This document shows, in pieces, positions 27,674 to 35,725 of a stretch of DNA of 64,000 nt. Under the pieces are notes generated by a model, which was given only the letters and a program-made list of their open reading frames with translations, ran no database searches and was not told the origin of the DNA. Origin of the DNA: a virus. A program made the translations under genes and the position numbers. How positions within the stretch are numbered: position 1 is the first letter of the stretch; every line of letters starts with the position of its first letter. Location of the stretch: the IMG/VR virus record IMGVR_UViG_3300015261_000002, positions 160,748-224,747 of that record, one strand, 5' to 3'.

Positions 27674-28576
27674 ATGAATATTGAGACTGACGAAGTAGTG
27701 GTGATGGGTGCGGACGAAGACCTGGCCGCTACTCTCATCGGTGGTATTTGGGTTGACTTCAAGGCCTCTATCCCCGACCCTCAAGCTAAAATATTGACCG
27801 ACGGGTTCAATTTAATTCTTTTGAACATCCCCGAGTCATTGCTGCAAAACGTGATCACCGAACTGCTCGTGGATGAGACTTTTGATACCCCCATCAAAAA
27901 GAAGCAAATCTACGAACTGATCACCAACAATATAATCGACGTGCTGTCCCGTCTGGGCTTTATCATCAACGAGGATGAAGTGACACACGAACGATTGGAG
28001 GAACTCATTCATGTCGGTAACTTCTTCCACGAGATGGATCACTATGAAGACGTCATTGGTTTGGGTAACATTCTGGATTCTGTTGATATCCCCCCTGTGG
28101 ACCGCTTCCTCCTGATTTTCCAGAAATACATGGGTGATGCTGTTTCGCTCACCAACTATGAGTTGCTACTACAAGATGTTAGCGAGGTGACTTTAAAGGC
28201 TGTCCGCGACAACCTTGTCACCGGTGATGTAGAGGACGGGATCCCTACCACCCTCATTAAGCGTATAAGAGCCAACAAGGCCCTTATCGAGAATACCCTG
28301 GCCTATGAGCACGTCATTCACAACGGCCGCGTAGGCAGCCCTGTAGACGTCCTTATGAACTTCTTTAAGACCGATCTGGTTAAGCTCCTTGACTACCCGT
28401 CGATGGACAACCAAATCGAGTACGGTAAAGAAGTCATGGGTCTTTACCTCATCAGTGAGTTGAACAACGATACTCTTCGTGAACAGCTCCTGGTCCATAT
28501 CAACGAGATCACCACGGATCACTTGGCCTTGCTGGCGATTGAGAAGATGATCGGTGCCCTGGACCTTCAACCATGA
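27674..28576 (+). CDS. Unknown protein coupled to RNA polymerase subunit gene (300 aa)
   Basis: The start at 27674 (MNIETDEVVV) has AGGAAAG upstream; the frame continues further 5' but through the opposite gene. The protein is acidic and helical, rich in Leu/Ile/Asp/Asn, with no known motif. It overlaps the next gene by ATGA, so it is translationally coupled to the RNA polymerase beta-prime C-terminal subunit. It may be a virion or transcription-related partner, but this is inferred from coupling only. Confidence 0.42.
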   Translation: MNIETDEVVVMGADEDLAATLIGGIWVDFKASIPDPQAKILTDGFNLILLNIPESLLQNVITELLVDETFDTPIKKKQIYELITNNIIDVLSRLGFIINEDEVTHERLEELIHVGNFFHEMDHYEDVIGLGNILDSVDIPPVDRFLLIFQKYMGDAVSLTNYELLLQDVSEVTLKAVRDNLVTGDVEDGIPTTLIKRIRANKALIENTLAYEHVIHNGRVGSPVDVLMNFFKTDLVKLLDYPSMDNQIEYGKEVMGLYLISELNNDTLREQLLVHINEITTDHLALLAIEKMIGALDLQP

Positions 28577-29871
28577 ATAAACTCGATTACCTAAAGCTCT
28601 GGTTTAACAACCTCGGCTACGCCAACAAGGCCTCGGTACAATCCATCATCTCGATTCAGTTCGAAGATGAGGAGTCCGCTGGCGCCTTCAAGAAGATCCC
28701 CTGGACCGTCTTTGTGGAGAAGGGTAAGTTCCACGCCATTATCGACGGTAATACCGTTGTGCTGGATGGCAAGGTCGATCAACCCTTTGCTGTCATGGAC
28801 GATGAGTTTTCCTTTCCGGGTGACTTCCATCCGATGCTGAAGGGAACACCGGTGGATTCTACCTTTGGGCTGATGTTGTTTAACGTCATCCTCTGGTGGG
28901 AGCCCTTCCAAGGCAAGGTGGATTATGTCAACCAGGGCTTTACCAAGAAGTTGATTGAAGGTCATATCAGTCGGCTCATGGTGGACAACCCCAAGGAAGG
29001 GGAAACAGTGCCTGAAGGTAAGGCCTCTGTTGATGACTGCATGAAGTTTACTGAGAACTGCTACTACCTTGAAGGGTTGGGTTCGTTCTTTGTTAAACCA
29101 GGTGGCGTAGACGCCCTCTCCGTCTCTGCTGCGGTGCTTAAGCGTAAAGATGAACTCTTTGCTAAGCTAAGAGCCGAAGGCAAGATGAACGACCCTGTAG
29201 CCTTTACAGCGGCCGTTGAAGAACTGGTTCAAATGGACCGGGAAGAAATGCTCAGTGGTGACAGCAAGAACTTCTTCATCAACGACAAGTTTATCAATAC
29301 CGCGCGTAAACGTATGTTTATTGCGTTTGGTATTGAAGAAGACGAAGAGACAGGTGAGTGGATTGCCTTGCCTCGCAGTCTGGATGAAGGCCTTGACCCT
29401 GAGCAGGTCGTGGTACAGACCAACGCCGCGGTAGCTGGTGCTTACTCCCGTTCCATGGCAACCGGTGAAGGTGGTAGCCAGGTTAAGGAAACGCTGCGTC
29501 TGATCGGCCGTGGTAAAGTGGAAGGGACGGACTGCAAGACCCCTCGGACTGAGCCTATCATCATGACCCCGGATAACCGTGGTTGGATTGGCGGTTACTA
29601 CATGAAGGGCGATAAGGTTACCTACATCACCCCAGATGAGTTCCAATCTGTAGTGGGTAAGGTCGTCAACATGCGTGTGCCTCAGTTCTGTCTGTCGCCT
29701 GACGGCAACTACTGCTCGACGTGCTTGGGTGAAGGCCTGGGTAAACTGGCAGATCGTCTGTCGGCTGAAGTGGTACGTGTTCCAACCGAGTTCATGCTGC
29801 AACGTATGAAGGCCCACCACCAGGCGGGTCGTAAGCGGGCTAAGCTGAACCTGGCCACTGCAATCAAATAG
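28573..29871 (+). CDS. RNA polymerase beta-prime C-terminal subunit, virion-polymerase type (432 aa)
   Basis: The four cysteines of the bacterial beta-prime second zinc site are present: C321 (TDCKTPRTE) and C373, C381, C384 (FCLSPDGNYCSTCLGEG). The preceding segment with GYYMKGDKVTYITPDEFQ fits the beta-prime region leading to this site. The protein ends only about 50 residues after the last Cys, so the trigger-loop region is short or degenerate (TEFMLQRMKAHHQAG). A second, more canonical beta-prime C-terminal subunit lies at 33731. By gene order this one corresponds to the phiKZ virion RNA polymerase subunit (gp80-like). That polymerase is packaged in the head and starts early transcription; this part is established for phiKZ and inferred here. 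Confidence 0.72.
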   Translation: MNKLDYLKLWFNNLGYANKASVQSIISIQFEDEESAGAFKKIPWTVFVEKGKFHAIIDGNTVVLDGKVDQPFAVMDDEFSFPGDFHPMLKGTPVDSTFGLMLFNVILWWEPFQGKVDYVNQGFTKKLIEGHISRLMVDNPKEGETVPEGKASVDDCMKFTENCYYLEGLGSFFVKPGGVDALSVSAAVLKRKDELFAKLRAEGKMNDPVAFTAAVEELVQMDREEMLSGDSKNFFINDKFINTARKRMFIAFGIEEDEETGEWIALPRSLDEGLDPEQVVVQTNAAVAGAYSRSMATGEGGSQVKETLRLIGRGKVEGTDCKTPRTEPIIMTPDNRGWIGGYYMKGDKVTYITPDEFQSVVGKVVNMRVPQFCLSPDGNYCSTCLGEGLGKLADRLSAEVVRVPTEFMLQRMKAHHQAGRKRAKLNLATAIK

Positions 29872-29891
29872 CAAAAAAGAAAGCTGTTATT

Positions 29892-29930
29892 ATAACCCTA
29901 CCAACCCCTCAGTGGGGTTGGTAGGGTTAT
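29892..29930. terminator. 17-bp bidirectional terminator hairpin
   Basis: A perfect 17-bp stem (29892-29908 with 29914-29930) and 5-base loop lie between convergent stops at 29871 and 29936. An A-rich stretch (AAAAAAGAAAGC) precedes it on plus. Confidence 0.88.
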
Positions 29931-29935
29931 AGGTT

Positions 29936-30481
29936 TCAGCATGGGGGTAGCACAGGTAAACCATGGAGCATCGAACCACCGGTCGGAAGGGTTGGGATAC
30001 CCAACTGATCCACAACCGTCGGTTGAATGTTGAACACAACGCGGTCCTTTAAATGCAACGAGCTAAAACTGAACCGCTTCTGAAAACCAGGCTGAGACAA
30101 GATATTCTTGATAGCAGCCATCTCAGAAGGGTCGTTCATGAGGTTGATCGCATCGACCACTGCACCCAACTTAATCATGATCGCTTCACGGTACCCTGGG
30201 TCGTATTCAACCAACTCAGGATTGTTTAGCGTAATCACCCCGTCCAGTGGATTCTGGTCAGCCAAAACGCCCAGCAGATACTCTACTGAGGCTTCGAACT
30301 GTGAATCCGGATCATCCGCCAGATACTCGATGTCATCGACCAGCGGATAGTCATACGGGTTAGCCATCTGAAAGATGACAAAGATTCCCTCCAGCATGAT
30401 TAAGTCGAGAAACTCCAACGCAACATCCGAATAGAGTTCCTCGCGGGTTTCAGGGTCAAGCTTGAGGATGAAGGACAGCAT
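29936..30481 (-). CDS. Unknown protein (181 aa)
   Basis: An acidic, Leu/Pro/Asp-rich protein, helical in its N-terminal two thirds and beta-like at the C-terminus. The N-terminus (MLSFILKLDPETREELYS) is not a signal peptide. The start overlaps the stop of the preceding gene (TAATG), and it is the last gene of an operon ended by the hairpin at 29892-29930. No recognised motif. Confidence 0.4.
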   Translation of the reverse strand: MLSFILKLDPETREELYSDVALEFLDLIMLEGIFVIFQMANPYDYPLVDDIEYLADDPDSQFEASVEYLLGVLADQNPLDGVITLNNPELVEYDPGYREAIMIKLGAVVDAINLMNDPSEMAAIKNILSQPGFQKRFSFSSLHLKDRVVFNIQPTVVDQLGIPTLPTGGSMLHGLPVLPPC

Positions 30482-30861
30482 TACGTAACCGGTTCCTTTT
30501 CCTCGATTGTCAGCATAACCTGAATGCCTACGTAGGTCGTGCTAACGATCTGGAACATCGCATTCTCGTACGGCTTGAGCTGGAGAATGGCGTCGTGGTA
30601 TTCCGGGATCTTTTCGAACTCGTTGAAGGCCGCAAAGATCTGCTTCGCCATTTCACCGTTGTGCTTGTTCACCTGTTCCGGAGTGGTCAGGTTGGACGGC
30701 ACCTGGAGGTAGTTCGCCACCAGGAACTGCGACTTGTCCACAAACGAATCACCCTGGAGAATTGCGCGGATGCGCTCTTCGATCAGCTTCTGGATGATGT
30801 AGTAGTGCGGCAGCTGGTCAATCCCTGGAGTTGGGATAAAGTGCGCTTTGAGTATGCTCAT
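30481..30861 (-). CDS. Unknown small protein (126 aa)
   Basis: A compact alpha/beta protein with an amphipathic helix (about 20-35) and Glu/Lys-rich C-terminus (EEKEPVT). The start has AAGGA-type pairing and overlaps the previous gene by four bases; the stop overlaps the next start. No family recognised. Confidence 0.4.
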   Translation of the reverse strand: MSILKAHFIPTPGIDQLPHYYIIQKLIEERIRAILQGDSFVDKSQFLVANYLQVPSNLTTPEQVNKHNGEMAKQIFAAFNEFEKIPEYHDAILQLKPYENAMFQIVSTTYVGIQVMLTIEEKEPVT

Positions 30862-31298
30862 GGTTGTCTTCCTCTCACAAGAAGTATGATTTTATCTTTG
30901 AGTTTCAAGCTACTGACCGTGATCTCCTCCATTGCAAGACTGGAGTAGAGCAGGTTAATAGTGTCCTCGTTTTGACTCGCGATTGACTCGAGGTAATTGC
31001 TTACCTGTTGTCCATACAGCATGACGTGCCCGTACGGGTCTTGTTCGAACATCATCCTTTCCTGAGCGGAATACCACCAGGAAACCACTTCCCCGTCGTC
31101 GTTATAAAGACGATCTCGTAAAAGTGAGTAGTACCACTCATCGTCGATCCGAGAATCAACTTCCGTCAAGTTCAGCAGGAAATCAGAGATGGATTCACCA
31201 ACAACGGTACTTACCAGATCCCCGGCCAAACCAAGACCGGGACACTCCAATATCACGGCCTTGGTGACAGTCTTTGTACCACTTGCGTACTTGTGCAT
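30858..31298 (-). CDS. Unknown small protein (146 aa)
   Basis: Acidic, with a Trp/Tyr patch (EVVSWWYSAQERMMFEQDPYG, about residues 69-89) and a basic C-terminus (LLVRGRQP). First gene of a three-gene coupled set downstream of the helicase gene, from which it is separated by 34 bases. No motif recognised. Confidence 0.4.
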   Translation of the reverse strand: MHKYASGTKTVTKAVILECPGLGLAGDLVSTVVGESISDFLLNLTEVDSRIDDEWYYSLLRDRLYNDDGEVVSWWYSAQERMMFEQDPYGHVMLYGQQVSNYLESIASQNEDTINLLYSSLAMEEITVSSLKLKDKIILLVRGRQP

Positions 31299-31332
31299 GT
31301 TAACTGTCCGTTATTAGGGATGCTCACCTATA

Positions 31333-33669
31333 TTAATTGAGCGAGCAGTTAGATTCAATAAGCTTAAAGTCCTTTTCCTTGTTGGCAAAGGCGATACGGC
31401 GTTTCTGGAAACACTCCTGATGTTTACCCAAGTCATTACAGAACGGGAAGACAAACGTTGGCGTAATACGACCGTTGAAGTGAGCGAACTTACCTCGGAA
31501 CTGTCGCAGTCGTCCGATCATCTGTTTGTTCCGCTGAGTCGAGAAGACCGTGTGGAAACAAATGGTCGTAACCAGTCCTGGAATGTCCTTACCCGTACCG
31601 CAACTACCTGGGGTGGTAATAACGATCTCGTGTTCCAGATACTTCGTGGGGGTCTTCTTATCTTTCGTACCGAGGAAGGTACAGAAGTCCAAGTCGGGAT
31701 AAACCTTCTGGAACATCGCCAACATGGTTTCGCACATCTCGATACGCGAGAAGAAGAACAGACACTTGGTACCCTCCTCTCGAGTCGGCGGGATAAAGTT
31801 GTAATCACCCGGCACACCCACCCCGTAGTAATACTCGTCGAACGCCTTTTTAGCGATCTTGAAGTAGAACTCGGTTAAGACAGGACTACGAAGTATGGAC
31901 GCCTCCAACGCCATATCGTTGTAGCTACCGAACTGCATCGTCTTAAGGAAGAACTTCCGCTGACACAAGTGATACATGTAAGCGACGATGTTGATGTAGT
32001 TCTCCGGCTCAGGCTCCTTAAGTCGGATACTGATAGGGAGCATCAGGTTATACATCTTGTTCATGAACGGATCGTCAGCCTTGAGCGTGGCTGTCAGCGT
32101 GACCATCTTCTTGTGGTTGCCGTGGAACATAGACAACGCAACTTCGTGGAACGATTCATGACCCTCGTCCACAATCCGATAGCCCGCATTGATCTGTTCA
32201 AAGATCTTGCTAAGCGACACCGCATGTGGATCCTTGCGGTTGTTACGCAGGTACAGCGAGATCCTGGAGAACGGCACGATAACGATCTTGGGATTGAGCA
32301 ACCCCTTCTCGATGTTCTCGCCGAGTAACGGCAGCGAAGCGTTTTCCCACACAATCACATCGCCTGGTTTGGTGATCAACGTTTTCTCGATGTCATTGAC
32401 CCAGGTGGTGATGTAACGCGGTTGCACCGTGATGAGCACTCGTTTACCCAGCTGTACGGCCGTGTAGAGTCCCATGTAGGTGTTGTGGGTAACGATGTAG
32501 TCCTTTACCACGAAACAGTGGCTAGGGTGCTCTACAGCGATGCACGTTGTCTCGGTAGGTTCCGTCTCAACGATCTGCAAGATCTTTAACGCAAGGTCCC
32601 GATTCTCGGAGTTACGCAGCTTGTCCTGTTTCACCTCATCGGTAAAAAGGATCTCCGGGGTACGGTGGCGAAGGATAACCGAGTTCTTGAACTTCTTGAA
32701 CTTGGCCTCAGCAATACCACCAATGCTCCTGACCAGGTCACGAACCATTTTGGCTGTGATCCCATACTCGGTCTTGAAGACGATCGAACCATCTAGCTGC
32801 GGTTCACCCCCGTTGTCAAGCAACCCTCGCAGTAACGCCATTCGCTGTGAGTGAGAACCCTCCAGGTACTTTTCGCCAAGGATGCGGTCGGTCTTACCGA
32901 TAAGGTAAGGTTCGATGATATCCCCACGATCAGGATTGCGCTCACTGGCAGTCAGGGGAATGTACCAGGTCTTGCCACTGTCCACCATTTGTTGCGTAGT
33001 CAGCACCTGCCATTCAGTCTCACCCTTAGCGCGAACCTCCCACTGGTGATCAGGGCACGCCACAATCACCCTGCCGTCTTCAAACTGCAAACGGTAGGCA
33101 CGGGTCATCCCTTGAGGGAAAACGCCTGTAACGTACGTATGGGAACCGTCAGGGGCCATTACAAGGTCATTAACCTTGATCTGCCCAATAGGTCTCCACC
33201 CGTGGATGGTTCTGACCGGTGTATCGTTAGCCAGAGCCTTACCACCACCTGTAGGGGCGTTGTTAACCTTTACCCCGCCGTCAGCCAGCTGATAATCCAG
33301 CCACTCCACTTGATGGTCTAATGGGGTTGACATTTCAGGCCTGAGTTGGAATTCGCAATCAGCGCCTTCAATCTCAGGTTCTGTTTCAATTGCAATCCGG
33401 GCAGTGTTGTAACCCCGGTATTGTGCGAACTCAATGAATTCCTTCATTAAGGTTGCGGGAATTCGATACTCAGTTTTGTCGTGGTTAGACTGAGCAAACA
33501 CGTGAGTCACTTTCCAAGCCTGTTTGTTTGTACCAGGCACCGGAACCTTGCCAACCTTGTACAGATGAGCACGGCAGAAAGGAATGATAACCCTTGCACA
33601 GAAATCGCCGTAATACCCAAAGATACGTAGGTAGGTGTGACCCATGGATATAGTGGCGGAATGCCTCAT
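31333..33669 (-). CDS. UvsW-like SF2 DNA helicase precursor containing an intein (778 aa)
   Basis: After removal of the intein (residues 145-396) the mature protein would be about 526 residues. Helicase motifs are Walker A APTGGGK-T (split by the intein at K144/T397), Walker B DEGH (501-504), motif III TLTAT (524-528) and motif VI QMIGRLR (716-722). The organisation resembles the T4 UvsW branch-migration helicase and other phage SF2 helicases. It probably unwinds or remodels replication and recombination intermediates in the phage nucleus. It lies next to the RNA polymerase C-terminal subunit genes, where phiKZ has its gp75-type helicase gene. ATP binding requires splicing, because the intein splits the P-loop. 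Confidence 0.82.
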   Translation of the reverse strand: MRHSATISMGHTYLRIFGYYGDFCARVIIPFCRAHLYKVGKVPVPGTNKQAWKVTHVFAQSNHDKTEYRIPATLMKEFIEFAQYRGYNTARIAIETEPEIEGADCEFQLRPEMSTPLDHQVEWLDYQLADGGVKVNNAPTGGGKALANDTPVRTIHGWRPIGQIKVNDLVMAPDGSHTYVTGVFPQGMTRAYRLQFEDGRVIVACPDHQWEVRAKGETEWQVLTTQQMVDSGKTWYIPLTASERNPDRGDIIEPYLIGKTDRILGEKYLEGSHSQRMALLRGLLDNGGEPQLDGSIVFKTEYGITAKMVRDLVRSIGGIAEAKFKKFKNSVILRHRTPEILFTDEVKQDKLRNSENRDLALKILQIVETEPTETTCIAVEHPSHCFVVKDYIVTHNTYMGLYTAVQLGKRVLITVQPRYITTWVNDIEKTLITKPGDVIVWENASLPLLGENIEKGLLNPKIVIVPFSRISLYLRNNRKDPHAVSLSKIFEQINAGYRIVDEGHESFHEVALSMFHGNHKKMVTLTATLKADDPFMNKMYNLMLPISIRLKEPEPENYINIVAYMYHLCQRKFFLKTMQFGSYNDMALEASILRSPVLTEFYFKIAKKAFDEYYYGVGVPGDYNFIPPTREEGTKCLFFFSRIEMCETMLAMFQKVYPDLDFCTFLGTKDKKTPTKYLEHEIVITTPGSCGTGKDIPGLVTTICFHTVFSTQRNKQMIGRLRQFRGKFAHFNGRITPTFVFPFCNDLGKHQECFQKRRIAFANKEKDFKLIESNCSLN
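32482..33237 (-). other. Class 3 intein in Walker A motif, mini or degenerate LAGLIDADG type
   Basis: The 252-residue insert runs from A145 to N396 of the helicase precursor. It starts ALANDTPVRT, so the usual nucleophile at position 1 is Ala, and ends VTHN followed by Thr+1. The W-C-T set that defines class 3 inteins is present: Trp in block B (CPDHQW, W210), Cys in block F (TTCIAVE, C376) and Thr before the final His-Asn (T394). Block A and block B His (H208) are intact. A single LAGLIDADG-like segment (LLRGLLDNGGE, 279-289) is followed by a typical SIGG-containing domain, so one endonuclease half-domain remains, probably inactive. In class 3 splicing the block F Cys replaces position 1 as first nucleophile (established mechanism). 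Confidence 0.85.
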
Positions 33670-33686
33670 ACCAAAAGCCTCAAAAA

Positions 33687-33717
33687 CATTAGGAGGGGAC
33701 CGAAGTCCCCCCTAATG
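33687..33717 (-). terminator. Terminator hairpin after RNA polymerase operon
   Basis: A stem CATTAGG-A-GGGGAC (33687-33700) pairs with 33705-33717 with one bulged A and a short loop. It lies between the beta-prime gene stop (33731) and the helicase start (33669) and could partly separate their transcripts. Confidence 0.75.
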
Positions 33718-33730
33718 GGAGGACTCGGAG

Positions 33731-35725
33731 TTATGACACCGCGTGTTGCAGGAAACACTCCAGCACACTTGGTTGGCGGTCTTTGACCACAAAGGTTTTC
33801 GGAAGGTTCAGGATGTTCTGCTGCCGTTCAAAGATCGACATAGTACCCGAACCGCGGTTATCCACGCAGGTTACAAAACTGGAGAAGTACTTATCTCCAG
33901 GACCCGTTGCCAGTTTGTACGAATGCTCGCCTGGGTTCTTGGTCAGCGCACAAGACAGAATGACCTCGACGTAGACCATGTTGATGCCTTTAGTTTCAGC
34001 ATCGATCAACGTCCAGAATTCAGACAGTACTTCGCCAAAGACTTTCGGCGTAACAACTTGTTTCTTCCACGCCGCATTACGTTTGTTAAACGTAAGGAAG
34101 TTTTCCACCCGAGCCCGGTGTGCGTCCAAGTCCTCACGGACATACGGCAGCACGAACATTGGGTCGGCACTGTTCCACTTGGAAAGGTCCACCGAGATGA
34201 ACTTCTTGTCTTGCGTGGTCCAGCCGTTGTCCAGGATATACTGGAGGAACCCCATAGAAAAGCGGGCGCGGCGAGAAGATACGGATGTTTGCGCTGGATG
34301 CTGCTGCGTGGTGGTACCACCCACCATGATGTCTTCCACCTCGTACTGGAAGGTGACTTCACCAAAGTAAGGCAACTTGCTGAGTGCGATCTCGTCCATG
34401 ATGTCCAAGGAACGCAAGTCAGACAAATCTTTCACAATGGTCGACTTAAGAATCAGTCGTGTCCCTTCTTTGCACAGGTCTTTCTCGAGGAAGATTTGGT
34501 CACCGTTCGAACTGATGATCTCCTTGTCTCGTTGATGCGGCACAAATTTCTTACTGGTCGCGTTACGGATGAAGTGTTTGGTCGACAACATTTTCTGACC
34601 CAACGGGTTACAGATCGTGGTGCCCGCAAACATACCGATGTTGGCATCTTTGCGCATCATCCGGTTATACGGCATCGCAGACTTCATCGAGCCGTAACAC
34701 ACACCACACGGTGTACCGGCCGGACTGTTACAGAACGCTACCGTACGCAGGTTAACAATCTCACCTGCTTTGATCGACTTCACGTTCTTCACGCTGATCA
34801 GATCAACTGAGCCGTCGTCCAGGATGCGATACTTGCCAAGCAAGCTCTTAGCCATCTCAGTCGACGAAATGCGCAGAGGAACGGTGTCAAGCGATCCACA
34901 GTCCTGCATGTGACCGATGGAATGGATGATCGCCGTGAACAAGTGAATCTTCCGGTGAAACCATTCCGAGTCCTTCAGTGCGCGGCCGTTACTGTTAAGC
35001 GACTTACCAGCACCCCGGTTGTCACCGATGGCATCCGCCAGGTTGGTGATGCCGTCTGCATAACGCGACATAACCGCGTTTGGCATAATGGTGTTGTCGA
35101 GGTCGAATACTGCCCCTCGAATGATCGCCGTTTGATACGCTTGGTTGATACTCACACCACCCGTACGTGCCAGCAAGGCTACCGTGTTGTAATCCAATGT
35201 CTCGGACGTCTTCAGGTAGACGGAGAAGAGTTCTTCCCCTTCGTCGATCGTGACTTCCTTGTCGAGGACTTTGCGATGGATCTCGCGGATACCCTCGTCC
35301 TCGATCAGGTCGTCTACCGATTCAGCCATAGCTGAGATAACCGACGTCTCACTCATGACAACGATCAAGTTGTTAAGCTTGGTCTGCCACATGTGAATGG
35401 TCATCTTGATAGAGTCCCATTCCATTGGATCATGAATGTTGGGTCCAATCTCACCCATGATCCAGTTCATTGGAATAGCGAGCGTCTTGTTGTTATACAC
35501 GACGCTCTTGCCAGTTGGGATGATCTCCTTGACCGAGTACGGTACGTCGTTATAGACGCGGTGGATCATCATGCCTTGCCAGGTCAGCAGCATGGCATAA
35601 CTGTCGCTCATTACCTTTTCGCCATGGTCATCCGTGACCTCAACGGCCATGCGGAAACCACGCCAACGCAGTACCTGGTGTTCAGGCAGGTTGGCAAACT
35701 CCCGCAGGTTAATTTGCAAGGCCAT
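33731..35725 (-). CDS. RNA polymerase beta-prime C-terminal subunit, non-virion type (664 aa)
   Basis: The zinc-site cysteines align with the second zinc site of bacterial beta-prime: C276 (MQDCGS), then C332, C340 and C343 (FCNSPAGTPCGVCYG). The bridge-helix region is SEWFHRKIHLFTAIIHSIG (about 252-270) and the trigger-loop region DANIGMFAGTTICNPLGQKM (360-379). The start ATG at 35725 overlaps the stop of the beta C-terminal gene (TGATG), with AAGGAGA upstream. Gene order (beta C-terminal, then beta-prime C-terminal, then helicase) matches the phiKZ non-virion RNA polymerase genes gp71-73 and gp74. This enzyme transcribes middle and late genes in phiKZ; that role is inferred here. Confidence 0.85.
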   Translation of the reverse strand: MALQINLREFANLPEHQVLRWRGFRMAVEVTDDHGEKVMSDSYAMLLTWQGMMIHRVYNDVPYSVKEIIPTGKSVVYNNKTLAIPMNWIMGEIGPNIHDPMEWDSIKMTIHMWQTKLNNLIVVMSETSVISAMAESVDDLIEDEGIREIHRKVLDKEVTIDEGEELFSVYLKTSETLDYNTVALLARTGGVSINQAYQTAIIRGAVFDLDNTIMPNAVMSRYADGITNLADAIGDNRGAGKSLNSNGRALKDSEWFHRKIHLFTAIIHSIGHMQDCGSLDTVPLRISSTEMAKSLLGKYRILDDGSVDLISVKNVKSIKAGEIVNLRTVAFCNSPAGTPCGVCYGSMKSAMPYNRMMRKDANIGMFAGTTICNPLGQKMLSTKHFIRNATSKKFVPHQRDKEIISSNGDQIFLEKDLCKEGTRLILKSTIVKDLSDLRSLDIMDEIALSKLPYFGEVTFQYEVEDIMVGGTTTQQHPAQTSVSSRRARFSMGFLQYILDNGWTTQDKKFISVDLSKWNSADPMFVLPYVREDLDAHRARVENFLTFNKRNAAWKKQVVTPKVFGEVLSEFWTLIDAETKGINMVYVEVILSCALTKNPGEHSYKLATGPGDKYFSSFVTCVDNRGSGTMSIFERQQNILNLPKTFVVKDRQPSVLECFLQHAVS

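Noticed and set aside
31306-31335. CCTATATTAATT segment on plus resembling the early core
   Set aside because: It faces no plus-strand gene and lacks the upstream TTTCAA box.
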